Source: an uncultured Synergistales bacterium (GTDB taxonomy: Bacteria; Synergistota; Synergistia; Synergistales; Aminobacteriaceae). From it: DNA of 42,017 bases. Location: positions 1-42,017 of the forward strand of contig CAJOCL010000002.1 of the NCBI GenBank assembly GCA_905233565.1, written 5' to 3'. This document shows positions 17,584-25,800 of this stretch, piece by piece (the stretch's first letter is position 1; every line of letters starts with the position of its first letter). The notes under the pieces are model-generated. The model saw nothing but the letters and a program-made list of their open reading frames with translations. It was not told the DNA's origin and made no database searches. A program made the position numbers and the translations under genes.

Positions 17584-18351
17584 TTACTGCTTGATTAATG
17601 CTGCCTGTATTCCGTATTTTTCGGCTGTTTTGATTATACTTCCGTCATTGTAGCCGGCTTCAAAGAAAGCATTTAACATGAAAGTGAGGTCAGAGCCTTT
17701 GCGGAAACCAACACCGTATTCCTCGCTGTTAAGGGGCAGAGTGTAGGCTAAATTTTCGTAGCCCGTTCCTTTTCCAACCATAGCGGCGGCCATGAGAGAG
17801 TCAATTATTGCAGCATCTGCCGTTCCTGATGCAACTTCCATGAGTGCCGTAGCCTGATCCTGAACTTCAACGCATTTAAGGCCGTTAGCTTTTGCCTGTT
17901 CATTTCCTGCGCTGCCGTGTTCGACCGCAAAAGTCAGATTCTTTATTGCTTCGAGTGTTTCATACTGTGACGCTTTATCAGCAGGGACAACGACGATCTG
18001 AGCATTGTTGCAGTATGGATTTGAGCAGCTCATTGAAGATTTTACTTCGGGTGTCAGCGTCATTCCGTTCCAAACGCAGTCGATATTCTTTCCGTTGAGT
18101 TCAAGAATCTTGTTGTTCCATTCGATCTCCTGAAACTCGACTTTCACGCCCAGACTTTCAGCGAATGCACGCGCTAAATCAGCATCGAAGCCGATCCATT
18201 CGCCTTTTTCGTTCTTGTAATCCATAGGCTTGAAGTCAGTTATTCCGACAACGAGAACGCCTTTAGCCTTGACGTATTCTGAATCAGTCTCGGCATAAGC
18301 GCACGAACAGAAAGCCATTACAACGGCAAGAATCAGCAAAAACTTTTTCAT
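17584..18351 (-). CDS. Amino-acid ABC transporter substrate-binding protein
   Basis: This is a periplasmic binding protein of the SBP_bac_3 family. With ATG 18351 as start (MKKFLLILAVVMAFCSC), a signal peptide ends at CAYA-ET. Family segments follow: KAKGVLVVGITDFKPMDYKN, WIGFDADLARAFAESLGVKVEF, NGKNIDCVWNGMTLTPEVK, and TADAAIIDSLMAAAMV. The upstream ATG 18363 is rejected because AGGAG directly abuts it; the same AGGAG is 12 bases before 18351. A promoter (18419-18446) and a palindrome (18387-18410) precede it. The substrate cannot be read from sequence; the usual ligand arginine in the GMT motif position is not obvious. Confidence 0.9.
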   Translation of the reverse strand: MKKFLLILAVVMAFCSCAYAETDSEYVKAKGVLVVGITDFKPMDYKNEKGEWIGFDADLARAFAESLGVKVEFQEIEWNNKILELNGKNIDCVWNGMTLTPEVKSSMSCSNPYCNNAQIVVVPADKASQYETLEAIKNLTFAVEHGSAGNEQAKANGLKCVEVQDQATALMEVASGTADAAIIDSLMAAAMVGKGTGYENLAYTLPLNSEEYGVGFRKGSDLTFMLNAFFEAGYNDGSIIKTAEKYGIQAALIKQ

Positions 18352-18386
18352 TTGGGTAAACATCTCCTGTGTATGTAATAAAAATT

Positions 18387-18410
18387 CTTTAACGATTTAG
18401 CGTGTTAAAG
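18387..18410. promoter_or_regulatory. Candidate operator palindrome for the amino-acid transporter operon
   Basis: CTTTAAC (18387-18393) and GTTAAAG (18404-18410) are perfect 7-base inverted repeats separated by 10 bases. They lie just downstream of the predicted start point of the minus-strand promoter at 18419-18446, where a repressor would block transcription. No regulator gene is adjacent. Confidence 0.4.
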
Positions 18411-18418
18411 TGATAAAA

Positions 18419-18446
18419 ATTTTACCAGAAAATTCCTGAAAGTCCA
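18419..18446 (-). promoter_or_regulatory. Promoter for the amino-acid ABC operon
   Basis: On the minus strand, TGGACT (18446-18441) and TAAAAT (18424-18419) are separated by 16 bases, and TGG precedes the -10 box. This matches a sigma-70-type promoter reasonably well and gives a start point near 18412, about 60 bases before the binding-protein start. Confidence 0.5.
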
Positions 18447-18466
18447 TAGCATTAAACACAAAAAAA

Positions 18467-18565
18467 GGGCGGCTCCGTGAACTCCCCAAGCCTACAGGAC
18501 TTGAAAGCCGTATACATCGAGACTCGGAAACGGTACAAGGCTACGCTTGCCTACTTTATTTTTTT
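18467..18565 (+). ncRNA. Candidate structured RNA or leader upstream of the Synergist-CTERM gene
   Basis: Read on the plus strand, GGGCGGC (467-473 of 18467-18473) can pair with GCTTGCCT (18545-18552) using several G-U pairs and enclose two hairpins: CAAGCC-TACA-GG-A-CTTG at 18487-18503 and a GCCGT/ACGGT stem at 18507-18534. A CTTTATTTTTTT tract follows at 18554-18565. G+C content is clearly higher than in the flanking DNA. I do not recognise a known riboswitch, tRNA, SRP RNA or 6S RNA. It may be a small RNA, an attenuator-type leader, or chance. Confidence 0.3.
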
Positions 18566-18578
18566 ACAGGCAATAACA

Positions 18579-18605
18579 TTCGGAGCATAATTTTTCCATT
18601 ATAAT
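18579..18605 (+). promoter_or_regulatory. Weak promoter candidate for the Synergist-CTERM gene
   Basis: A perfect TATAAT at 18600-18605 has only a weak -35 (TTCGGA, 18579-18584) at 15-base spacing. It would place the start point about 30 bases before the gene. If it is the real promoter, the structured element at 18467-18565 is not part of the leader. Confidence 0.25.
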
Positions 18606-18640
18606 AATCCTCAAAATAATTCTAAAAAGGAGAATCATTC

Positions 18641-21600
18641 ATGAAACACAAAATGCGTTTTTCATTCGGAGTGTTCCTGCTGCTTCTTCTCAGTGCAGGA
18701 GCCTCATTCGCTGTAGCAATTCCCGGCCATGACGGTAAAGAGCTCGCATTGTCCCAGATACCCGACATAGTCAGGCATATTACGGGCAAAACCTCAGGGG
18801 ATTTAAGCATGAAGAAGGAATCACTGTTCATTTACAGTGTCGGCGGCAACCAGCACAAGGAACTTTACACGTTCAACAATGACGGCAGCCCTAACCGCCT
18901 CGTGTCATTAACGGGGGAATATGGTAGGTTGCCCTCTGGTCAGCATTACTGGCTGGACCTCTCAGACTATAGCAGAGTTTCAGTAGTCAACACTTCACCC
19001 GCAAGCAGCAGTGATGCAGGAAAAACCCTGCTGAATTTTGCTGTCGCTGGACTACCCTTAAGAACCTTCAGAACGCTGGACAATCAAGGTAATTATGTTG
19101 TGAGCAGTGCTGACGCAGGCGGTGTAAATGTTCAGGAGGGCGGCAAACGTTTTGTATGGCGGGATGTATGGCCGGAAGATCATGAAATCTCAGGCAAATT
19201 AGTCGGTGTCAAAGCAGGTATCAAAGTGAAGGGCTATGACGGCGAGCTTGTCGCGTTTCTCTTCAGGGACGGCGCAACAGTCCGTTTACATTTGGGATGT
19301 GTCAATTACGGCACTGCTGCCGCTGACGCGTACGTAACCCCGGCAGCTCCAGACACATGGTCAAAGACTCTCAACATGGTTCCGACTATGTTTGACGGAA
19401 CAGTATATTTCCCCGTCGACATGGCCGCAGGCGATTTCAACAATGACGGCTATGCCGATGAAATTGTTGTGGTTGAAACGGACACAGTTGCTATCCACTA
19501 CAACGTCCTCCATATTTCACACACGGGAAGCACACCAAAGGACGCTCGTTTCTCGGTCAGCCTGCTTAGAGACGGCGAGGTCGGCAGATATGACTACAAG
19601 ATTATGCATTACAAAGATACTATTGACCAGGAATTGACCGAACAGTACCAGGCCCGCGGCACTAACATTGACGGACTTTCCTGCACGTATTCAGTCTGCA
19701 CTGTGGCCGGAGATTTTGACGCGGACGGAAATACAGAGTTTGCCGTAATTTACAGGGACACATCGCCGCAGGTTCAAACCTTGAAAAGAGGCCCCACTCA
19801 GCATACTTTTTTCGTTGGCTACACAGGGCGCATTCACGTCAAGACATATAAATGGAACGGAGGCAGTTTCCGGAGTGAGGAAGACGTGCAAACTCTTGAT
19901 TCTGAATCCGTTGAGCGCAGAACATTTCTTGAATTACTAGATTGTAGAGAATATAATATGCCGATCGGAGTTAAGGCCACTGTCGGAGATTTTGACGGAG
20001 ACGGCCGTGATGATATTGCTGTCCTGAGAGTCATGCTTCAGACCGAGAGGTATTATAGTCGTTGGCATACTACCTGGCTTTTACCTCCGTATTTAAGTTT
20101 AGCATTCGGCGCATATGTTGACTGGTACACGTTCGACTATAGAAGCATAAAGCCGATATATAACGGTATCGGCACCCCCACCAGATACTGGAATCACAAC
20201 AACAGCAGCGGCTGGGTAGGAGTAAGCACAAAGGATGTGGATCTTCCTAGTACCAGCGAGGCAGGCATAAATCAGGACGGTGATCATTCACAGGAAAACC
20301 AGAACAAAATCAGGAAACTTTACTTTCTTCAGCCTATAACAGGAGAACAGAATCCCTATCCCTTTGTTGACCGCGAATTTGACATCATCGCCGGGAAATT
20401 CACAGGCACGGTAGGAAAAGCAACGACACGCGACGACCTCATCATCAAATATCCCAAGTGGGCTGACGGGGGCGGAAACAAACTGAGGAGTCATATTGCA
20501 CTGATGTCGAACATTCCGGGCATAAAAAGCGGGCAGGCTCAGGTCAAAGAGATTACTGTAGCCAGATTCCGCGATCATCATTTTGCATTTGCGAAGGCTG
20601 ATTATGTCGATGAGAGCATTTCTCTCAACGACCCTGTGAAAGTTACTGACACTTCGGACCGTGATTATACCGCCGAGCTTCAGATGTTCCCGTATCATGT
20701 CGATAACCTGACTTCAGACGGCACAGCACTGCAGAAAGGCCCGAATAATTTCACGCTCCGGCTTGGCACCACGGTAACATACAGCAACACTTCTTCAAGC
20801 ACAGAGACAGAGAACCTCAAATACGGCATGACGAGAGTAGCTGAGACTATATTTGCCATCGACAATCCGGCGATGCGGACGGCCTCAAAAACCTTCCAGG
20901 GCATAAGGGGAATAATGACCTCCGGAATAGGAGACAATGACTTTATCAAGAAGATTGGCACCGTTGGAGGGATATGGGACAAGCTGAAGGACACAGTAGA
21001 GACAACGACATCAAAATCAAACGAGCGTTCCCAGAGCTATACCATGACAATAAGAACTGAGGCTGACTATCAGGATACCCTGTACATGAACCTGTCAACC
21101 CGTTACATATGGCGTTATCCTATTCAGGAAGTCCCTGCTCCGGCGTGGATTATCGGCCAGACAAGAGACGACACTACGGGCAGCTTTGACAAATCGAAGG
21201 TAAGGGATAAGCGCAGCTACATCACTTTTGCCATGAGCGAGCCTTCATCGCCGTCAGGCGTGGCAGGTGTCAATGACTCGTACTACCAGCCGTATCACGA
21301 GCGCGGCAACCTGTTTTCATATCCTCCAACACTTGAGCAGGTAGAAGGCTACACGGGAGGAACGTCCATCGCCAAAGAAGGTAAAAGGACATGGAACGGC
21401 TCAAATTTTGCGGAAGAAATCACACTGACAAGCACAGTAACGAGCCAAGATCAGACAAAGAAGGTCAACAAGCTCGGAGCGATAACAAAATTCCTCTCAG
21501 CGATAGATAACCTTTTCGGCTCAAATATGGCGCATATTCCGCAGAACAGCGAGTCAAGTTTCACAAGGAGCGTAACAGACGGCGAGAGCATAAAAATAAA

Positions 21601-22810
21601 CATTCCTGCGGCGTACAGCGGTGCAGGGTTCACCGTAGGTTTTGACACATATCTTGACGCGGCCGGGACAATGACAACGGCATTTGCGGTAGAAGATTTC
21701 CACAGGGATGACGCTTTGTGGGGCAGAAACAGCCTCTACAGCAAGCTGCCTGATCCGTCGCTGCTTCTTCCTGAAAAATTCGCCTACAAATCCACAGGGG
21801 GCGAATGGGACAGGGGTTCATTCGATATCAACACGAATGATGACACGGCCATGAAAATGCGCGGAGTAAGATTCACTCTTGCTGACTACGGCATAGAGAC
21901 CGACAATATGCTGCTGCAGGGTCTGAAATACAAAATAAGCGTTCCTGTGTACAACGCGAGCTTTGTTGACGCTGACAATTTCACGGTGAAGCTGTCATAC
22001 GCAAAGGACATCTACGACAACCAGAACAAAAAAACGATAGGCGAATACACTTTCACAAAGCTCCCCGGCTGGGGCAACGGAAACAGCAGGCAGACGGCAA
22101 CATTCACTTGGACACCTTCCAGCGCGGACACAGCTGGAACGTACTGCCTTATAGCTGAAATTGACCCGGGTAAATCTCTTACTGAAGTCCATGAGAACAG
22201 GCGCAATGTAAGCGGTGATCTCATTGACGCAGGCGGCAACAATACGGGATATTGGCGGATAGGGCTCGTGTCCCCGAACTCGATTGTGTTGGATAGCGAC
22301 ACAGAGCTTTTAGGGGATGACTCAGAAGGCTTTGCGTTCCCCTATGTTCATTGGGTGAAAGCTGACGGCCTTGACCTTGAGGATTTCATCAGGCAGAAAG
22401 TTGACGGAGCAACTGAGCCTGTCCCTGTGGCGGTTGAGCTGAAGTATGGCGGTGAATATCTCATGACGAAAGCGAGTTTTGTCGGCTACAAGCTGAAGCC
22501 AGAATCAAAAGGCAAGGACATATCGGAAATCACTGATGCTGATATAGGGCTTGTGTTCGCGGACTTGAAATTTGCGTTTTTCCCGAACGATGATCATAAG
22601 CTGCATTTCAGAATCAACCCTGACTATCTGAAGGACGGTATCTACTTCGTTCTTAAAGTTCGTGGCGAGGCGTTCCCGTTGACGGACATAATATACGGCA
22701 GTGCAGTTAAAGGAGTTGGCAGCAGTTCAAGCGGAGGGTGCTATTCCGGGTTCGGACTCGTTGCTCTGCTCGGAGTACTGGGTATTGCAACGGCGGTGAA
22801 AAAACGTTAG
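18641..22810 (+). CDS. Large secreted protein with FG-GAP-like repeats and Synergist-CTERM anchor
   Basis: The 1389-residue protein has a clear signal peptide (FSFGVFLLLLLSAGASFA). Three FG-GAP/VCBS-like calcium-loop motifs occur at about 263-275 (GDFNNDGYADEIV), 357-369 (GDFDADGNTEFAV) and 449-461 (GDFDGDGRDDIAV). A later beta-rich region near 1100-1200 looks like a CARDB-type module (YKISVPVYNASFVDADNFTV). The last 30 residues are a Ser/Gly spacer with SSSSGGCYSGFG, a hydrophobic helix and the basic end KKR, which is the layout of the Synergist-CTERM sorting signal; the conserved Cys is probably the processing site. ATG 18641 has AAGGAG eight bases upstream. FG-GAP folds often bind partners at the surface, but no enzymatic domain is recognisable. 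Confidence 0.82.
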   Translation: MKHKMRFSFGVFLLLLLSAGASFAVAIPGHDGKELALSQIPDIVRHITGKTSGDLSMKKESLFIYSVGGNQHKELYTFNNDGSPNRLVSLTGEYGRLPSGQHYWLDLSDYSRVSVVNTSPASSSDAGKTLLNFAVAGLPLRTFRTLDNQGNYVVSSADAGGVNVQEGGKRFVWRDVWPEDHEISGKLVGVKAGIKVKGYDGELVAFLFRDGATVRLHLGCVNYGTAAADAYVTPAAPDTWSKTLNMVPTMFDGTVYFPVDMAAGDFNNDGYADEIVVVETDTVAIHYNVLHISHTGSTPKDARFSVSLLRDGEVGRYDYKIMHYKDTIDQELTEQYQARGTNIDGLSCTYSVCTVAGDFDADGNTEFAVIYRDTSPQVQTLKRGPTQHTFFVGYTGRIHVKTYKWNGGSFRSEEDVQTLDSESVERRTFLELLDCREYNMPIGVKATVGDFDGDGRDDIAVLRVMLQTERYYSRWHTTWLLPPYLSLAFGAYVDWYTFDYRSIKPIYNGIGTPTRYWNHNNSSGWVGVSTKDVDLPSTSEAGINQDGDHSQENQNKIRKLYFLQPITGEQNPYPFVDREFDIIAGKFTGTVGKATTRDDLIIKYPKWADGGGNKLRSHIALMSNIPGIKSGQAQVKEITVARFRDHHFAFAKADYVDESISLNDPVKVTDTSDRDYTAELQMFPYHVDNLTSDGTALQKGPNNFTLRLGTTVTYSNTSSSTETENLKYGMTRVAETIFAIDNPAMRTASKTFQGIRGIMTSGIGDNDFIKKIGTVGGIWDKLKDTVETTTSKSNERSQSYTMTIRTEADYQDTLYMNLSTRYIWRYPIQEVPAPAWIIGQTRDDTTGSFDKSKVRDKRSYITFAMSEPSSPSGVAGVNDSYYQPYHERGNLFSYPPTLEQVEGYTGGTSIAKEGKRTWNGSNFAEEITLTSTVTSQDQTKKVNKLGAITKFLSAIDNLFGSNMAHIPQNSESSFTRSVTDGESIKINIPAAYSGAGFTVGFDTYLDAAGTMTTAFAVEDFHRDDALWGRNSLYSKLPDPSLLLPEKFAYKSTGGEWDRGSFDINTNDDTAMKMRGVRFTLADYGIETDNMLLQGLKYKISVPVYNASFVDADNFTVKLSYAKDIYDNQNKKTIGEYTFTKLPGWGNGNSRQTATFTWTPSSADTAGTYCLIAEIDPGKSLTEVHENRRNVSGDLIDAGGNNTGYWRIGLVSPNSIVLDSDTELLGDDSEGFAFPYVHWVKADGLDLEDFIRQKVDGATEPVPVAVELKYGGEYLMTKASFVGYKLKPESKGKDISEITDADIGLVFADLKFAFFPNDDHKLHFRINPDYLKDGIYFVLKVRGEAFPLTDIIYGSAVKGVGSSSSGGCYSGFGLVALLGVLGIATAVKKR

Positions 22811-22814
22811 ACCA

Positions 22815-22856
22815 CTAAAAAATTCACTCCCCCCTTGCGATTTGTGAGGGGGGAGT
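22815..22856 (-). terminator. Strong hairpin between the two convergent giant genes
   Basis: ACTCCCCCC (22826-22834) and GGGGGGAGT (22848-22856) form a perfect 9-bp stem with a 13-base loop. On the minus strand it is followed by GAATTTTTTAG, so it is an intrinsic terminator for the protease gene. On the plus strand there is no U tract, though the stem may still protect the 3' end of the CTERM gene message. Confidence 0.72.
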
Positions 22857-22871
22857 ACACCCAGAAAATTA

Positions 22872-25800
22872 TTATTTCTTAACGGCAATCGCAGGAGAAT
22901 ATATTACCCCTTTATTGAGCCAGGCAGAAACGGTTATTTTTCGTTTTTCAGGAACGTTGAAAATCTCCTCGCCCGTCTCACCGTCATAGAACTCTGCAAT
23001 CTCATCATCACTTGACGATTTACCGTCCTCAGGGTTAGCAAGCCAGATTAATTTTGCCCCGACAGAAACATCGTTGCTTAATTCAGCGTCAAAGTCATAC
23101 ATTCCAGAAACATCTACGCTTATTTCAGGCAGAACGTAAACTACAGAATCGTATTCCTGTTTTGTTACGGTACTTGAACTTTCATTATTTGTTGCCGGTA
23201 CAGCTGACTTTATGGCCGTTTGAGTGCCTGCCGTGTTTGCCGTACCTGCAGTTGATGTTGATGTCGGTGCTGCTGACGATGTTTTTAGTGCCGGTGCAGA
23301 CGCTGACTTGACGCTTTTAGTCTTAGGGTCAACAACTGAGAGTGTGAAAGTTTTTGATGTATTGCCTATTGTGTTTGAGGCCGTTACCGTAACCGTATAA
23401 CTCCCTGTAGCCTTCGGGGTGCCTTTGAAAGTCCCTGAACTGAAAGTTATACCGCTCGGAAGTTTCCCCGTAACTTTCCATTTAATTGTCTTAGTTCCCG
23501 TTGCGGTCAGTCTTGAACTGTAAGATTTCGACAAAGTTGCAGATGAGAGTGAAGATGTCGTTATTTTCGGTGAAGTCATAGTTTTTATGACGATCTTCCT
23601 CGTTGCCTTGCCGTCAGCATTTGCAGCCGTTATCGTTATGTTTGTTGTTGAATCTTTCGCCGGAGCCTTTCCCGTCAGTTTGGCCGTGTAATCTCCCGTC
23701 TTCGTCAGCTTAAATCCGCTCGCACCGCTCATGGTAAACGTTATGTTTTTCGTTCCGTTTACTTTGAAGTCTATTTCTATATTGCTGTTGACTTCTTTTG
23801 TTAATGTCGTTGTAGCCGCTGAAGGTGTCGTGAATTTAGGCTTTGTTCCCGTAACGGTAAAATTGACTTTTCGTGTTACCCCGCTTGATGACACTGAATT
23901 TTTAGCAGTGAACGTTATCGGCAGTGATTTAATTGAAATAGTCGGAGTACCCGTTATTTTCGCCGTACCGTCAGAAGGATTAGCGGTAAACGTAAGCCCT
24001 AAATCCGAAAGGCTGCTTATGCCGAATTTAGCTTTATCTGATGCAGATATGCTGTAAGAAATCGTTATCGGCTTAGTTCCTGTTGCTGAAATTTTGCTTC
24101 CTGAGTACGAACTTCCTGCCCTTGCGTTTGCAAGCGTGGCCGTAAGTTTAGGTGCAACGCCGTTTACGGTGAGTGTCAATGTTTTTTCCGTTGAACCTGC
24201 CGAGTTAGTCAGGGTAAATTTAACCGTATACTTTCCTGCTTCAGTCGGAGTTCCCGTTATCGTTGCAGTTGCTCCCGTTGAAACCTGCGAAAATTTCAGG
24301 GTGCTTGGAAGTCCCGTTACTGTCCATTTTATATTTGCCGATCCTTTTGCCGAAAGTTTAAGCGAGTACTTTTTATCAGTTGTAGCTGCCGTGAGTGATT
24401 TTGTTGACAACGTAGGCTTCTGTACGACCGTAAGAGGGACTTTTAAAGTTGCCTTTCCTGCTGCGTTCTTGGCCGTAACAGTCATAGTGAATTTTCCTGC
24501 TTTTGTCGGAGTTCCTGAAAGAATCCCGGAACTTGACATTTTCATTCCTGAAGGCTGGCCGGATATTGACCACGTAATCGGGGTTGTTCCGTCTGAGGCC
24601 GTGAATTGAACGCTGCTGTATGCTTCACCCATTACAGCATCTTTCAGAGTTCCGGGCGAGGCTATGACGGGCGGACGGGCTTTTATAGTTAGCTTGAGAG
24701 TTTTTGTTACGGGCTTTTTGTCAAGCTGAGTTGCTATGTTCTCGGCGGTTATTTTTACGGTGAAAGTTCCTGCTGCTGCCGGCGTTCCGCTCATGTAAAC
24801 GGTGCTTTTTGTCAAAGACAGGCCGCTGGGAAGTCCCGTAACCGTCAGGCTTATCGGTGCCGTTCCCGTAACGCTTATTGCCTGTGAATAAGCATAACCT
24901 ACAGTGCCGATTTTCAGGCTTGAAACGTTTATAACGGGCTTTACGGGCTTTGTGTTTATCGTGAATTTAACCGTTCCCGTTGACGTTCCCTGCGATGTTA
25001 CGGCATTGAATGAGACATTGTAAGTCCCTGCTTTTGTCGGCTTTCCTGAAATTAAGCCGGATGATTTGTTTAACGATAACCCGGCGGGCAGTGAGCTTTT
25101 CGCCGTCCATGTTGCGGAAGTGCTGGGCGTTAATTGAAGTTTCTGGCTGAACGAGTAGCCTACATAACCCGTTAATTCAGTCGTGCTTATAACAGGCATG
25201 TCATAAACATCAATAGTGTAACTCTTTGAGGCTGATCCGTAAGAGTTTGTGACTGTTATTGTGAACGTATAACTTCCTGTTGCTGTCGGTGTCCCTGAGA
25301 TTGAACCCGTTGAAGTGTCAAGGCTTAAACCTGAAGGAAGGCTCCCTGCTGTCAGTGCCCATGTCATCGGCGTAGTTCCTGTTGCTGCAACGTATGAGCT
25401 GTAGGACTTCTTCAAATAACCGCTTGGGAGGCTTGATGTGTTTATTCTCGGCGCAACTCCTGAAACTGAGCCTGTAACTGTGAAGGCTTTTACACATGCG
25501 TTTATGGCCTTGCTTTCCCCCGTTGTCCAGTTTTGGCCGTTAGACGAAAAGAAACTGCCCTTATCTATAACAGCGTTGTCAGTAAAACCATTATTAGTTT
25601 TCATTTCAACTGCTGTAGTTGTATATCCTTTGAACCTTACGACAACTGAAAAGTATTCGCCGTTGGAAAGACTTACGGGAGTATTAAGAGTTATTGTGTG
25701 ATAACCTGCGAATGCTATTGATCCTGACTGAGTACTCAATGATGTTCCGCCTGAAGGGATCGGGCTTGATGAAGGCATTGCCGACATTCCTGCGTAAACG

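Noticed and set aside
18467-18552. tRNA or tRNA-like gene on either strand
   Set aside because: A hairpin resembles an anticodon arm, but the acceptor stem has mismatches, and neither a D-arm nor a T-arm with a TTC loop can be drawn.
24094-24609. 171-codon open frame on the plus strand
   Set aside because: It is the mirror of the Ig-like repeats of the minus-strand protease; the open frame follows from the repeated Thr/Val/Gly codons and has no ribosome site or known motif.
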